DNA of 51,694 nt from GCA-2732805 sp964516605 (GTDB lineage Bacteria; Pseudomonadota; Gammaproteobacteria; Coxiellales; Coxiellaceae): the NCBI GenBank assembly GCA_964516605.1, contig CAZFAA010000005.1, positions 1 through 51,694 of the forward strand. Direction: 5' to 3'. The notes under the pieces are model-generated. The model searched no databases. It saw only the letters and a list, made by a program, of their open reading frames with translations, and was not told the DNA's origin. The position numbers were made by a program, and so were the translations under genes. This document shows positions 17,817 to 31,700 of this stretch, piece after piece; positions within the stretch are counted from its first letter, which is position 1; every line of letters starts with the position of its first letter.

Positions 17817-18173
17817 TTATTGGCCAGACCAGTATTTATGAATTAGAATTAAATCTTTTAGTGCTTCGCCTTTCAGATTTTTTTCTGAAATTTTTATCGC
17901 TTCACTACTGTCAATAACTATCTCTAAAATGCCTACTGTCAATAAATTATGGACATCTTTATCAGAAGACTCGCCCATCTCATTAAGAAACTGAAATATT
18001 CTATTTAGCTCAGCTTCGTTATAATTACCACGATCTATAAGATTCCTGATATAAATTCCAAAATCTCCGAAAATCATGTATGGTTGACTGTCGTCTGGAT
18101 TCATCTCCTGAATAAATTTCGGAAAGTTTTCTATTAAATTTTCTGTAAATTTTTCAATAGCTAAATTTTTCAT
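17817..18173 (-). CDS. Probable immunity protein of the orphan toxin cassette
   Basis: 118 residues, acidic and mostly helical in appearance, with the core DNLLTVGILE-like stretch HNLLTVGILEIVID and an earlier FGDFGIYIRNLIDRG. Its ATG overlaps the stop of the orphan toxin by 4 nt (ATGA), the coupling expected for a toxin and its antidote. The pattern recalls small DUF7674-type proteins seen beside toxins, but I am not sure of the family. Low GC compared with the RHS core. Assignment as immunity rests on position and size. Confidence 0.65.
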   Translation of the reverse strand: MKNLAIEKFTENLIENFPKFIQEMNPDDSQPYMIFGDFGIYIRNLIDRGNYNEAELNRIFQFLNEMGESSDKDVHNLLTVGILEIVIDSSEAIKISEKNLKGEALKDLILIHKYWSGQ

Positions 18174-19255
18174 GATCTCATTTCCTGTCTTCCAGAGTAA
18201 ATTTTATTCCATGGTTGTTCGGTTAAAGCATTGTGTAAATCTTCTCTAATCCAAACTGCAACCTGAGTATCACTAGCAGAGAGTTGCTTTGAACGAATTA
18301 AGTCAGAAAGTGCATTTCGCGACTCAATGGCTTTTTGGATATGACTCGTCCTAGACAATAGCTCTCCAGTACTAAGCTCATGTCTAACTGCATCAGCAGT
18401 ACTGCCCGAGCTAAATTTTGCAGCTGGTCGATATAGTCGATCTACTATCCTATAAAGTTTAGGGTGTTCAACTTTACTTAGATAAAAATCTCGTGGTGAT
18501 GCTAAGGTTTTTATTTCCAGAAAACCTTTTGCTCCAACAACCCCCACTCCTCTTGCAGCAAGCTCAATCCCACCAAATATCCCCACAGCAACTATGCTTG
18601 ACACATCAAACGCAAACGCACCTCTCTGTTGTGCAGCCGAATTTAGTCCTAACGCATGACCCGGAGATTCTAAACGATTCAGCACCCCATAAGCGGCTAA
18701 ATCAGCCTTAGGATTAAACGGATTTATCGCTGCAGAAAATAAACTTAAACCTTTCAGTAAATCTGCTACATTTCGCAATGGCTCCTTTACAAAACCAGAT
18801 AATCCTGCTTTTGCCTCACCCAAAATAGCTGATGAAGGTATGGCACTGTGATGCACTGTAGGTGCTGGGTTCACAAATCGCGGAGCTGCTGCACCCATCG
18901 CCATGCCCATCATTCCAAACCCGGCTACTATACCATCTCGATGTTGCCACAGGAAATGACTAGCCTGATTGACATATTCATTGAATGCTTCAGCAAGCAC
19001 CTCTTCCTCTCGTTGCTGCAATGCCGCAGCTTGTCTCGGATGCGATAAGCCTAATTGCATTGCCTTATGCGTTGCAATCGCCTCCTGCTGAACCGCAACA
19101 GCATAATCAGGACCTGTACGTGCTAAAGCAACTTCGCCCATGCTGAGACTACCGTGATCATACTCATAACCTTGCGTTTGTTGCAGTTTAGGTAAATGTG
19201 ATACTGACTGCGCACGATCAAGCTGTAAGCGCTCTCCTACGCTCGTACCAATCAT
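18170..19255 (-). CDS. Orphan RHS pretoxin-toxin cassette
   Basis: 361 residues. Residues 1 to about 127 (MIGTSVGERLQLDRAQSVSH to MAMGAAAPRF) are the same as residues about 3929-4056 of the giant RHS protein, encoded by identical DNA. After APRF the sequence changes completely. It has a hydrophobic glycine-rich middle (VSSIVAVGIFGGIELAARGVGVVG) and a C-terminal domain with AAKFSSGSTADAVRHELSTG, SHIQKAIESRNAL and TQVAVWIREDLHNAL. This tip is not one I can name. The only start is the internal Met of the repeat without a good ribosome site, and no delivery or YD repeats are attached. It is best read as a silent displaced C-terminus awaiting recombination, with its immunity gene overlapping its stop. 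Confidence 0.8.
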   Translation of the reverse strand: MIGTSVGERLQLDRAQSVSHLPKLQQTQGYEYDHGSLSMGEVALARTGPDYAVAVQQEAIATHKAMQLGLSHPRQAAALQQREEEVLAEAFNEYVNQASHFLWQHRDGIVAGFGMMGMAMGAAAPRFVNPAPTVHHSAIPSSAILGEAKAGLSGFVKEPLRNVADLLKGLSLFSAAINPFNPKADLAAYGVLNRLESPGHALGLNSAAQQRGAFAFDVSSIVAVGIFGGIELAARGVGVVGAKGFLEIKTLASPRDFYLSKVEHPKLYRIVDRLYRPAAKFSSGSTADAVRHELSTGELLSRTSHIQKAIESRNALSDLIRSKQLSASDTQVAVWIREDLHNALTEQPWNKIYSGRQEMRS

Positions 19256-19262
19256 CTCTGCG
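18874..19262 (-). repeat. 389-bp direct repeat, copy in the orphan cassette
   Basis: Identical to 20476-20864 at a constant offset of 1602 nt with no difference that I could see by eye. It ends abruptly on both sides: the toxin-side border is at the codons for AAAPRF and the upstream border just before the ATG at 19255. It encodes the shared pretoxin segment. Confidence 0.9.
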
Positions 19263-19403
19263 GCAACCGTAAATACATCTCTCTATGTAAATAAAAACTA
19301 TTAGCAAAAAAATCTTAAAATTATTGTCTTGTTTCCTCAGAAATCTTACTATCGGTAAAGAAGGGGAAAATATTAAAAAATGAGAATGAGATAGTAATTT
19401 AAA

Positions 19404-19700
19404 TTAATCCTCATCAACAATTTTACCTTCCCCAGTTTTTGGATCAACTTGGACTTTTAGATGTGTTGTAGATGTATGCTGACTGGATTCATCTAATTTT
19501 CCAGTAGAAATTAAATCTTCTTCCATAATACTCCAAACAATTCCACCATCCTTATATATGCTAATAGCATACGCCCACTGGCCTGTATCTTCACATTGAG
19601 ATTTGCCTTTTACAACACCTTCGCAGCTATTAATTTCGTGAAGACTACTTTTTGTTGAAGAAACTCTTACAATTTCATAAAAATTAAATTTACTATTCAT
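19404..19700 (-). CDS. Imm31-like immunity protein
   Basis: 98 residues. The pattern FYEIVRV near the start, EGVVKGKS, GQWAYAISIYKDGGIVWS and the ending VDPKTGEGKIVDED matches the Imm31 family of polymorphic-toxin immunity proteins as I know it. The gene starts 5 nt after the giant toxin gene stops, so it is co-expressed and should neutralise the adjacent toxin tip. The 120-nt stretch after it (19276-19403) is very AT-rich and holds no gene. Confidence 0.8.
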   Translation of the reverse strand: MNSKFNFYEIVRVSSTKSSLHEINSCEGVVKGKSQCEDTGQWAYAISIYKDGGIVWSIMEEDLISTGKLDESSQHTSTTHLKVQVDPKTGEGKIVDED

Positions 19701-19705
19701 AATTT

Positions 19706-22700
19706 TTACCTATGAGTTATTCGTCCATCCAAAGAAACATTTAAATGAGAACCATCTCTTGTTGCCCAGCCGAGCTGCTTCCGACCTAAAGGTGATAATT
19801 GCACATCCCATTCAAATGGTTGCCCAGGAGTGCGAGAAGGTCCTTTTATCCATTCATTCTCAAATTTATCAATATATCCTCCATTCGGTCCTTTTTGTAA
19901 TGGTATAGATGGATGATAATTTTTTGGGGGGATAAACCTCATCTTTCCTTCATTAGGCAGCTGCGCGGCGTTGATTCTTGCTTTTGGAGTCCAAGCTCTC
20001 GACGAACTCAATGTCCCCGGTCGAATTAAATTTTCCTCTTCACGAACAACATTTGGTAACCTCCTCTCTACCCCAGCCCCTACACTACCAAGAACCCTCG
20101 CACCCCGCGCAAACACCCCAACCCCACCTGTCGCAATCGCTGTAACCGCAGTCGTCATCGCACCATGTATCACCGTCGTGACTTCGTCTTCTAACGGCTC
20201 ATGTACAAAGTGCTCCGCAGAAAGCTTCACATCATCCCACAGCATCCGTGGATGAGATAGACCATGGTACATCGATAAACCCACTCGTTTAGTTGAGCCG
20301 CCAACATGAATTGCATCTGATTCGAGTTGAGCAGGATGACCTAGATCATAACCACTACGTTTGCCAAACGCATAAGCGCCTCTTCCAAAGCCTATTGTAT
20401 CGTTAACTGTTTGTGCAACGGCATTTCCGGTACCATTGACTACAGACGCCACCACACTCTCATGCGCCGGCTGTGCAAATCGCGGAGCTGCTGCACCCAT
20501 CGCCATGCCCATCATTCCAAACCCGGCTACTATACCATCTCGATGTTGCCACAGGAAATGACTAGCCTGATTGACATATTCATTGAATGCTTCAGCAAGC
20601 ACCTCTTCCTCTCGTTGCTGCAATGCCGCAGCTTGTCTCGGATGCGATAAGCCTAATTGCATTGCCTTATGCGTTGCAATCGCCTCCTGCTGAACCGCAA
20701 CAGCATAATCAGGACCTGTACGTGCTAAAGCAACTTCGCCCATGCTGAGACTACCGTGATCATACTCATAACCTTGCGTTTGTTGCAGTTTAGGTAAATG
20801 TGATACTGACTGCGCACGATCAAGCTGTAAGCGCTCTCCTACGCTCGTACCAATCATCTCTGCTGCCACCGTCCACACATCCACATGGTGGTGTTTACTA
20901 TCTAATCCCGTAATCGTCGCATTGATCCCTGCAAACACAGTATCGGTCGTAATGCGCAAGCCCGTATGATCCTGCAATAAAGGCGTATTGTCTAATCCTT
21001 GATTCACACTATTCAATACCCCGACCACAAATCCAGACCAGGTCAGCCGCTTTTCTAAACCCAGCGCCTTATCTACCATCTGATTCAGCATCTCCGTCAG
21101 CTCATAAACCGACAGCCTCGATAAAAAAGCCATGCCAGATGCCCAACTGTTTGCGCCCGCTCCAGCTACAGCACCCACAGCACTAATGCCCAATGATTTA
21201 AAATCAAAGTGGCTTTGCACACGAGCGGCCAAGTTAATTCCCTGAATACTCAAGTTTGCTGTCACCGCAATCGCAACTTGCTCTAAAATAGCCTCTAATA
21301 CAGCCACTACCGTAGCCGATGCGCCTCCTCCTGTCATAATGCTCGCAACCACTGAGGCAATGATTACTAATGCATCTAAAAGCTCTACTAAGAAATGATG
21401 CTTCTGGTGGGGCATCAAATGCACCAATTCGGGATCGAAGGTGCCGAGTATTGCGCTCGCATTCAGAACCGCATTATCTCTCACGTTGTTATACGATAAG
21501 GTGTTTAACGGCGGTACGGTAATCGTCTCATTCGCCTTAACCATCGTTCCACCACTACCGCCGCCATTGGCGGTGGCAAGCTCATCTGCGTAACGATTAC
21601 TCCCATACACAATCTCTGAAATTTGACTAAACGTCGCATCTTCTAAGGTGTGATACACACCCGGTGAAGGAGGTGGGAAGTATTGTAAAATGGGGTGATA
21701 GTTTAAATTAAAATTAATCGTCGAGAGCGCATCATTGGCCGATGGAATGTTTCCATAATAACCAATCGCAACCCCTTTGCGCGGATCATAAAAATAATAA
21801 CCAAAGTCACTTGAACTGCGATTCGCTAAATCATTGCGTACTAACACAATCCGCCCATCGGGTATCGTATCAAAACTGCGTGTGCCGTCACTCTCCGCCG
21901 ATCCAGCCGTGCGCGCAGACACAGCACCATTGGGATCATGCAGCACATTCACTGTTTGCGGATCGGTTGGCTTTTGATGCGATGATTTAGGAACTGACTC
22001 CTGGCCAGTAACCGATGCAATTTGCCTGGAAAATACATCGATAAAGTGATTCGTTAAGGAGTCTGTGCATTGCAGGTGTTTTTTTTCTTTGACGGGGTAA
22101 TAGGTATTGGATGAAGCCTCTTGCCCATAGACGTCAATATCATTACGCTCTTGCTGTGACGTATTCGGTCTTTTGTTTCCATCTATAGGATGACCCGTCA
22201 CGCTGTTTACCTCTTGTGAATCGATATTGCTCACAAAGCCAACAGGGTTAAGGGAGTAGCGTTGTGTAGCGGTAATATCGCGCACATGATCAGTTGTTAC
22301 TTTCATCAAGGCTACTTGATCTGAATCGACTTTATAATGAGCCAATACAACCGGGGCGCTAAACTGGCCATCAGCTTGTTGCTGGCAACATTGCAAGGTA
22401 TAGGCTGTGAGGGATGGATTGTAAATCACATCTATCCTCAATGTGTTGACGTCTTCTGTGCGTATACCATTGGCATCTTTTTTGTCTTTGTAAAGTTCAT
22501 GCATCAAACGACCGTCTAAGCCATACAACAATACGCGGCCTCGCGGTAAGCCTGTTGCTTCATCATAGGAAAGATCAATCTCACCTGTAACAGTCATGAC
22601 ACAATCATCATACTGCACTCGATCTGCATCAGAATAAGTAAACCAACTCTCACGTTGATTCATCATCAAAAATCGGCCATTTTCTTTTACAGATACTAAG

Positions 22701-25700
22701 GTATGACGTCGATTGCCCTTCGCATCATATTGAAACTCACCCTGCAATACATCATCAAAAAAGCGTGTAATCCACCCGAGCGGATTAAACTTAATCCATG
22801 TATTCGCACAGACCAAACCATCGCCATTCGTATAACGCTCGCCACGACACGTATTCGCTTCATCATAAAATTTCTGGAAGCGGGTATTCGCTGCATTATC
22901 CAAAATATAATTGGTATGATCCGCTTCATCACGAACATAGACTAAATCTTGATTCGGTGTTGACTCAACTCCTGCTGAAACAGGATTATAATAATGTCCA
23001 TGCACACCCGCTGCATGCTGTTCACTGCTCATTTGCGACTGCTGAGAGATCAGTAATTTATTATTATTCAATTGTATTTTATAGGGGACGCCACTTTTAT
23101 CACACATTTGAACTGGCTGACTCATATCAAAATTACCGAAGAAATCTCTAAAATAGCGCATAGGTAGACTGATACCATCATCAACTTCCAATAAATTACC
23201 ACGCTTATCCGATTGCGTTCTGATGATTTGACCCGCTGCATTACAACGTTCTACTTCATGATCATTGATATCATGATTGGCATAACTTTCACGTCCAGCA
23301 CGTGAAGTAGTGTGGTTCACATGACCACTGTCATCCCGCCCAAAGCGCAATGCATCACCAGAGCGATCGGTGTCACTAGTGACGCGTTTTAACGCATCGT
23401 GTTCACGCTGTGAAAACACAGTATGCTCAGGATCTTGCGCGTTAGTTGCATCATAGCCATAAACACCGATTACATCACGAAAGCCATCTAGGATATGACG
23501 CAGGTAAACGCCATCTGCATCCCTCGTTCCGAGACTATCACCGACTTCATTCACAAACCGTTCTGAAACATGTCCTTTTTGGTCCGCAGTACCAATGTGA
23601 TGATTATCTCTATTAAATCCGACTTGCTCACTGGTAGAGCCTGTTACGGTAGTGCCATCATCTAACAAATAGGAATATGGAGGATAAGTCGTTTGGATGC
23701 GTTTCCCACGTTTATTATATTTGTGTATTTTCTCATAACGATAAGCATCCGTTTGTGACACTACATTGCCATGGGCATTGTAAGCTTGTGATTCCCGAGG
23801 CCTCACAGGCGAAAATTTTTCTGTTTGACGTGGCACCGGAATCGCATTTTTGCCGTGTGTTACCGCCATCGTTCCAGTGTGAACCGCCAATTGATGACCC
23901 GCGCTGTCTTTTAAAATGAGCACATAATCGACTTCACCGGGTGGAATGCCTTCACTATTCACTACCAAAAATTTAGCTTCTTTAGTTAAAATTCCCATCG
24001 AGGAAATATCGCGCCAACGATCATGACTGTGTATCACATGTGGGCCTGCATAGAGCGAAAAATCTTTATAGGTCAATAAAAATGAAGCAACACCCGCTGG
24101 CAATCCTGCAAAAATAATCCGCGATCCACTCATTTTTGCATTACGCTGCCAGACATATGTGTGTTCAAAACCTGCTTCTGGGGTTTTGACTTCCGTAGAG
24201 GGTGTCATGGTTTGCTGCAAATCAGCACGGACTTCAATTAAGGGAACCCACTCACCTTGCAGCTGAATGCGCAACATAACACTGTTATACACAAAGTCGG
24301 TGATCAGATGGGAATAATCAGTAGTCCTAGCATCTTGTATGTTGCTATAAATATGGGGAATACCATGCGCTCTACTTTGCAGCAAATCAAAAATTTCCTC
24401 ACCAGATAGGTTGGCTATTGCTGACCAATCTATGACAACCTCTGGTGTCAGCTGAGATGCTAACAGAGGATGAAGCGGATCATAGCCAGTAAAAGCCACA
24501 TTATCATTAATCTGCCAACAGAGCTCATCCGGCTTTTTATAATGATGCTTATTATGCATATCCAGCTTACAATCCCCCGTCATGATTAATTGTGGGAGGG
24601 TCACTTCAAATGGCGTTAACTGTCCTGGTGGTGGCATAATCGCTGTTAATACAAGTTGATTAGCTGCAATTGGCACATCTTTCCCGGGTATACAAAAACT
24701 ATAATATCCTGTGGTGAACCGTGATAAATCGGCTGTATAACAGCCTGCTTTATTCAAGGATGCTGGTACGGTTTGAAGAAAAGCACCATCTTGATAGATT
24801 GCTACATCAAGCGTCGCTATACTCGGAACACAACCAATCACGAGCTGATTGTAATTTAAAATACGTGCTACTAAATAACCTTCACGTTGATTTGAGGTGA
24901 TCACTGGTAATGCTTGACCCACTGCTCTGTAGGTACGTGGTGTTCTATCTCTTAAATCATTACCACCACCGAGAGCAGCATGATACTGATACCATATTTC
25001 GTAATCATAATAGCCTGTCGGCAGTCGTGAAGCGTCGACACCGGAGCGTAGATTGCCAGCTGGTGCTTGAATATCTAATACAAGAGGCATAGCGCCAGGC
25101 ACTTGAGATTCCGTCAAAATGATCTGCCCTGTTAAAAAGCGATCTGTCGGCGTAGGCCACGTAATACTGTATGCACCAAACTCTGGATAGTCAGTACCCA
25201 CTTCTAACGCAGTATAAAAAGGTTCTGGCGTTTGCGGTGTTTTAATGGTGTAAGTAGGATGAGATTTTTCAAGCACCTGGCCTAAGAAATTACGGCGCCA
25301 TAAACTTAATTGATAAGTTGTGTGATAATCAACTTTCTTTTTAATGTCTGTTAATAAGCTGAGTAAATCTGCTTGCGATTGCACTTTCTGAGCCAGATCA
25401 TCTCCCTCTGGCTTTTGAATTTGCGCTACTTGATTTCCCAAACCATCGACGAGTTTCACACGTGTCACACCATCATCGCCCACTTCTACAATCGGTGTAC
25501 CGGATAATCCAGGTAAGATGGTTTTTGGCCAATTCACACCATCAGGACCCATTGCAATCGGCTCATCAAAGATATTGAATTTGACATACAAAGTCGTAGT
25601 ACGACCGTCAAAATTGACATCCACTCTTTCAATACGATTGCCGTTATCATCATATTTGAATTGATGCTGCATGGGCTTTTTCGTTGCTTGAGATGACGAG

Positions 25701-28700
25701 CTCGTTTGCGCTGTAGAAAATAAACGCTTTATAGCAGACAATACGCCAGATTGCTGTGTGGCTTGTTCATGAATCTCACGGAACCAATAATGTCGCGCTA
25801 CACGTCGCCCCGGCGTATAGGTAGTATGTTTTGCATGACCATTACGATCTTGCTTTATAACAGGCAACCCCCGCATATCATTCAATTGCAGCGCTACATG
25901 TGTGAGCACTGGACCAGGCAATGGATTTTGATTGGAATCAAAAGCATTAAAGGTTAACACATCATAAACAGGGTCTTTATCCAGCGCATTATACCCTTTA
26001 GTCTGCTGCTCGCGTGTAAAACTGGGATGCAATGGATCGCCTGCTTTAGCAAATGGATCACCCGTGCTGGCGAAAGGCCCAGTCTGACCTGCTTCACGTG
26101 CTAATTCATCAAACTTATAATCTGTGATCGCCCCACCAGGTGACTGTGTTTGTGTAGGCTTACCTGTGCGCGGATCAAAACTTAAATTACGCCATGTCAG
26201 GTCTTGAGTTTCTTCTGCTAATTGATCTGGCACAATCACTGTACCATTTTCTTGTTGTATTGATTTAGAGGTGACACTCTGTACGATCTCTTGAACTAAG
26301 GTTTTGCTCAGCTCACGACCATTCACATCACGTTGATACACATAATAATGATCCTCTGCTGAATCAACATGCTGTAATAAGGTCAGCAATACACTTGCAT
26401 AAGGTAATGGCACCCCCTCTCCGACAAATAATTCTGCCAATGTAAATTGATACGAAAATTCACGCTGATTCAGAATAAAACCACGATGATCACGTGTATA
26501 CTGCACCGCATTAAATACAGCGCCATCTACTGACTGAACCGTGAGTAACGGGTTGCCACAACCATCGAGCCAATGATAAGTAAGTTGCCAGGAAAATTGA
26601 TTAGGATCTTGAGTGTTATTCTGAGTTACTTGATTAGGACTTTCGTCCTTACCATGAATTAAGCGCAGTTCACCAACTTCGCGATCGAAGGCATCATATA
26701 ATTTCCGAGTCGTGCGGCCAACGCTCACACTCCATTTTAAGTGATCCGCTTCAACCCAAGCCAACAACTGCGGTGGCAACCCCGTTTCAAGACGTTGTCC
26801 TGTGCGGCTGAATTTCAATGCAATCATACGGTCTTGATCAGTTTTGATTAACACGCCTGACGCTTCAATATCTGCTATCGTTAAACCCGTTTCCATATGC
26901 TGCGTTAAATTTAACTGAATTTTCGTTGCATAGTGATACACCGCATCCGTTTCACCAAAGCTATTACGCAGATAATGACGCACATTGCCATTGGGCTGTA
27001 TCTCATAAACCAAGCGCTGATCAGCATCATAGATTTTAAAATGAGGTTGATTGTCTTCATCGATGTTAACGATGACTTTACCCGATGTGTTATAGACATA
27101 GCGGCGTGAAACAGTTTGCACTTGAGTCACTAAATCCCCAGGATTTTTAGGATTCTTAGTGGAGTCATCTACAGTGACGCTGTCTACATAAATAGCGGTG
27201 CAACGACCATCTGCATCCACATCATGCCGTGTCATACGTTGCTGAGCTACATCTGATAAAGCACCCTTTACCAAGCTCCTCAGGTGGCCACCGGCATCTA
27301 AAATCATTTTTTTGGTACGCCGATCACGACTGATATTTCCTTCTTTGATTCCTCCGGGATTTGCAGGGTCGTTTTGTATTTGATAAATCGTGGTGACTGG
27401 CGTGTCATCTTGGATTTTACGGCCGGCATCATCATAAGTCGTCTGCCAATCAAACTGACATTGATCGATATAAACACGTACATGATTCAATGCATCATAC
27501 TGCCAATGCTCAGCGGGATCATCGCCAACGCTATGATCAAATTTGCGTTGTAGTTCGTCATAAGTCGTATGCGTATGATAAGCAGCTGTCTTTTGAGGCG
27601 AGCAGAATCCACGTAACGTATTGACATCCAACTGTGCAGGCCAGGTAGTCAAGGGCTGTGGGTAAACATACGCATCGACCTGCAAATGCGCTTCATTATA
27701 TTCGAAACCAGATACGTAGTAATTTTCATCAATCACATAAGCGAGTCGATTAAAATCATCAAATACTTGATACTTAATTAAGTTGCTCGGATCATCACTC
27801 TGTAGCAGCAAAGCGATCGTGTCCAGCGTCGCCGATTTCATTTCATCTAAGGTCAACACTTTGGCGTAACGAATGATCTGAACAGGATTATTTTTTGCAT
27901 CTAATACGTATTCAGTGACCTGACCTTCTGCCGTCATTGAATAACGCGGTTTTTGATTGGCTTTATTAAAAATCGTCAGCGTCATGCGATCTTGTGTGAC
28001 ATTAGAAATCGGGTGAACACTCGTGATGTCACCAACCTGCAATTGACTCGCATCAATGGCGTTTGCATAGCGATAAGTACCACAAACAACACGCGCTGCG
28101 TTGTACAGTGTTTCTGTTACGATACCTAAACCTGTCACTGTGTAACAGAGTTCTTGATCATCATTGTAAAAATAGTAATGCACCTGCGATCGATCATTCA
28201 TTTTAGGTGCCAGCAAAGCTTGAACATCTTGGGGTGTTGTCGTGGGTGTTAACGTACTGGTTGCAATAGGATGATCATAAACACAGTCATAACTTTTTTG
28301 GTCGAGCACATCATATCGGTATTCATGAACAATTCCCAAGGGTGATACTGTGAAACGTAAATTACCCATTAAATCATAAACAGACCAGTGCTTATGGTTT
28401 AATGCATCGGTGATCTGTGTGGCATGTCCTTGACAATCATACTGATACAATGTGCTCAGTTTCAATCCTTGTGGATCACGTGTTTTTTGTATCACACGCC
28501 CCAGCACATCCACTGCATTTTCTATTTTAAACGTTTGCTGATCACTTGAATGTGTTGTACTCGATATCGATACAACAGCATTAAAAGTATTAGCTTGTAT
28601 AACAGTATCGCCATTAGCTTTAATCTTCGTTGACTGCTGAGTCCGATGCTGACGTTTATCGTATGCGTAGTTATGTTGCGCGCCGGTAGCATCTTCTTGA

Positions 28701-31700
28701 AATACAGGATGACCTGCTACATTATTTTGAAAGAAATCAGAATAAGTTTGACCCCCTGCACATTGTTTTCGAAACTTGATCTGGCCTCCAGGATAAAATT
28801 CATGACGATGTATGAGTGCCTGGCCTGGAAAAATAACAAATTCTTCAAACCCTTCTGCATTCGGGACATGCTCTGTATCCAATGTATCTTCATCAATCTC
28901 ATGCGTAAGATCACCTGCTGCATTGCGTAATACTTGATGTTGATAACGTGCAGTATTGAGATAAGTTTCATCTTGATCCAAGGCATTTTTAATGACTTGC
29001 TGTGTTTGATTTAATGGAGTCGTGTGCGTACGCAAACGCTGAGAATCATCATAACCTGTTGTAGATTTTTTACCTTGAAAATTGGTGTGCGCGATCTCGC
29101 GTTCCAGGTGATCCCGCTGCCAAGTTTGGGTTGCACCACGCGCACGGTCTCGATGTGATTCCACATTTTTTTTACTGTCATAAGTAAAATCATGTTCGGC
29201 GCCATTAGGCTCCTTGCGGTAAGCTACTTCATCTTGATGGTTAAGAGATTCTAGCGTTCCAATATTTAAACCACCAGGATCTTCTGTCGCCACACGCTGG
29301 CAGCCACCATTGGGTAATTTTGTTTTTTGAATCGTAGTTTTTTTTGTGAGTATCACACCAGACTGATGATCCACATCTTGTGTGATCAAATCTGCTTCTT
29401 GAAATGCATTGATGTTTCGAGTGGTTTGATAAAGATCACCATCAGTTGTAATCATCAACAATCCACGATTGTTATAGTCTTTACTGGTGATGATATCATT
29501 TTCATCATTTTGATAAGCACACAGCAACTGATCAATCTCGGGTGTCATTTGACCCCCCGTTAATACCTCAAGATCATCCGATAATAATGCGTTAGCGACC
29601 TGACGCTTTACTTTACGCTCACCGAATATGTTGTAAGTATAGCGCGTAATAAATCCATTCGGATCAATGAGCGCAACCGTTTTCCCATTGGGATCTTTAT
29701 AAAAAACAGTTCGCGCACCAAATGAATTCTCTTGATACCTTAAAAATCCAGTATCTGGATCATATACTTTAGTTTGTTTCTGTGAAGTTCTTGGGCCTAA
29801 TGTTTGAATAATACGTGCTAATCCATCACGCTTGGTTTCAGTATGGCGCACCACTGTCTGAGTAATTAAATCAGTGGTCGTGCTGTCTGCTACTTGGTTA
29901 TGCACATCTGGCGTATAGCAATGCCTTATTTTTTTAGGTTGAATTTCATGAACTCTTAAAAAAGACTCACCATCAAATTCACGCGTTTCAACATGATCAG
30001 GCTTATTAGAATCTTGATTTTTACGGATCAATTGAGACCATTGGCCATTTCCCAACCATCGCTGCTCTATCACAAACTGCTCAGGATCAATCGTCATTTG
30101 ATAATTACCCAATAAATCTGTTTGGTAAACAGTCAGTTCTGGCTCAGGATCTGCTTGAGCTGCACTGGCCTTCAGTGCATCCCACGTATTTAGTGTGGGC
30201 ACAGCTTGTTTATAACGCCGACTTTGGCAAAGTCGGCCCATAAAATCACGTACATATTCGCACACATATCCCCAATGATTTTGACTACCTATTTCATCAC
30301 CATCACGATTGCGAAAAATAACATCCCTTCGATCGTCAATACTCTGAATAATGCCTAATAAGATACCAGTAGCTGTCAATTGTAGTGTCACTGTTTCCAG
30401 TAATGCTATTGCATAACGAATCGTTTCAATATGACGATGTGCCCCATCATAAACATATTCTGTTACATAACGATCACCATCAATTTCATAGCGATTATTT
30501 TGCGATACATCACGTAATGTTACATTGATACGCGCTGTATCAGCGCCACCTACTTCACGCTGTGTTTTCAATACATGGCGCACATCATAATCAAATTCAC
30601 ATTCATGATTTGTTTGCTCTTGGATACTATGCTTGAGACCCAAAGAAGGTGTATAAACATGGCTGTATAGTGCTGTAGGTGTTGTTGTGCTTAAAATACA
30701 ACCTGTTCCTGGGTCGCGCTGATAAGTAGTCGTCAACGCTGGCGCACCCAACATGACTAGGTCTTGCTCGGTATGACCGAGCGTTAAACCGGATTGATCC
30801 CAAGTACTGCCCTCTAAACGATAAGTATGGCTTTGTGCATCACGATGTGCGATCTGATAACGCTGCTCTGCATCGAAATAAGTGCTTTCACAAATTTCAC
30901 CTCGGGAATTTGTAGATAAAATCTCACGTTTTAAACCATCTAATTGACGCCGTATACGACGAGATTGTTGCGAAGCAATGAATTCAACTTGCTGTAACCA
31001 CTCACCCGTAGGTATTAAGTCTGGCCACTGTGTTTCTTTCAAGGCATCGGTAACGATACCATTGCCCTGAACATCGACTTTAGCATAGCGTCTATGTGAT
31101 CGTCTCTGCCCAAAATTATTATACGCTGTTTGAACTAATGTCGTATTCGAGTGATCGTTTTCGCTCGCCCACCACGTTTCTAAATCTTCGAGGGAAGGTA
31201 AAGCATCTGCACTATAACCCGTCACATCAAAGGCCACATTACGTTTAGTGCGCTCTTCTGAAATAACAGAAAAATGTTGATCCCACAGATATTGGGTCAC
31301 ACAACCCAATGCAGAAATGTGATAGCGCAGGTGCTTTTGGTCATCATACACAAAATACTCAGTCACTACTTGGCTCTCGCCTTCCACGAATGCTAATTTC
31401 ACGATCGCTACTTTATCGCCGGTTACAGGATGATAAATTGTTTCCTCATGACTTCCAGCAGAGTCAGTATAACTCGATTTTTTTCCTGTTTTAGCACTAT
31501 ATTCAAAGTTCTTAGTACTCTGATCGTGATAGATAATTTTTGATATACGATCTCCTGCCGAATATTCAAGCGTTGTCACCTCTTGCTCCACAATATCAAG
31601 ACCCGTCAATATGGGTTGTGATAATGTTTGTAAACGTTGCGCCGCATCGAGTGTCGCTGTCACTGTATTTTTTGCATCTTGACCCAATGTCCACTGACGT

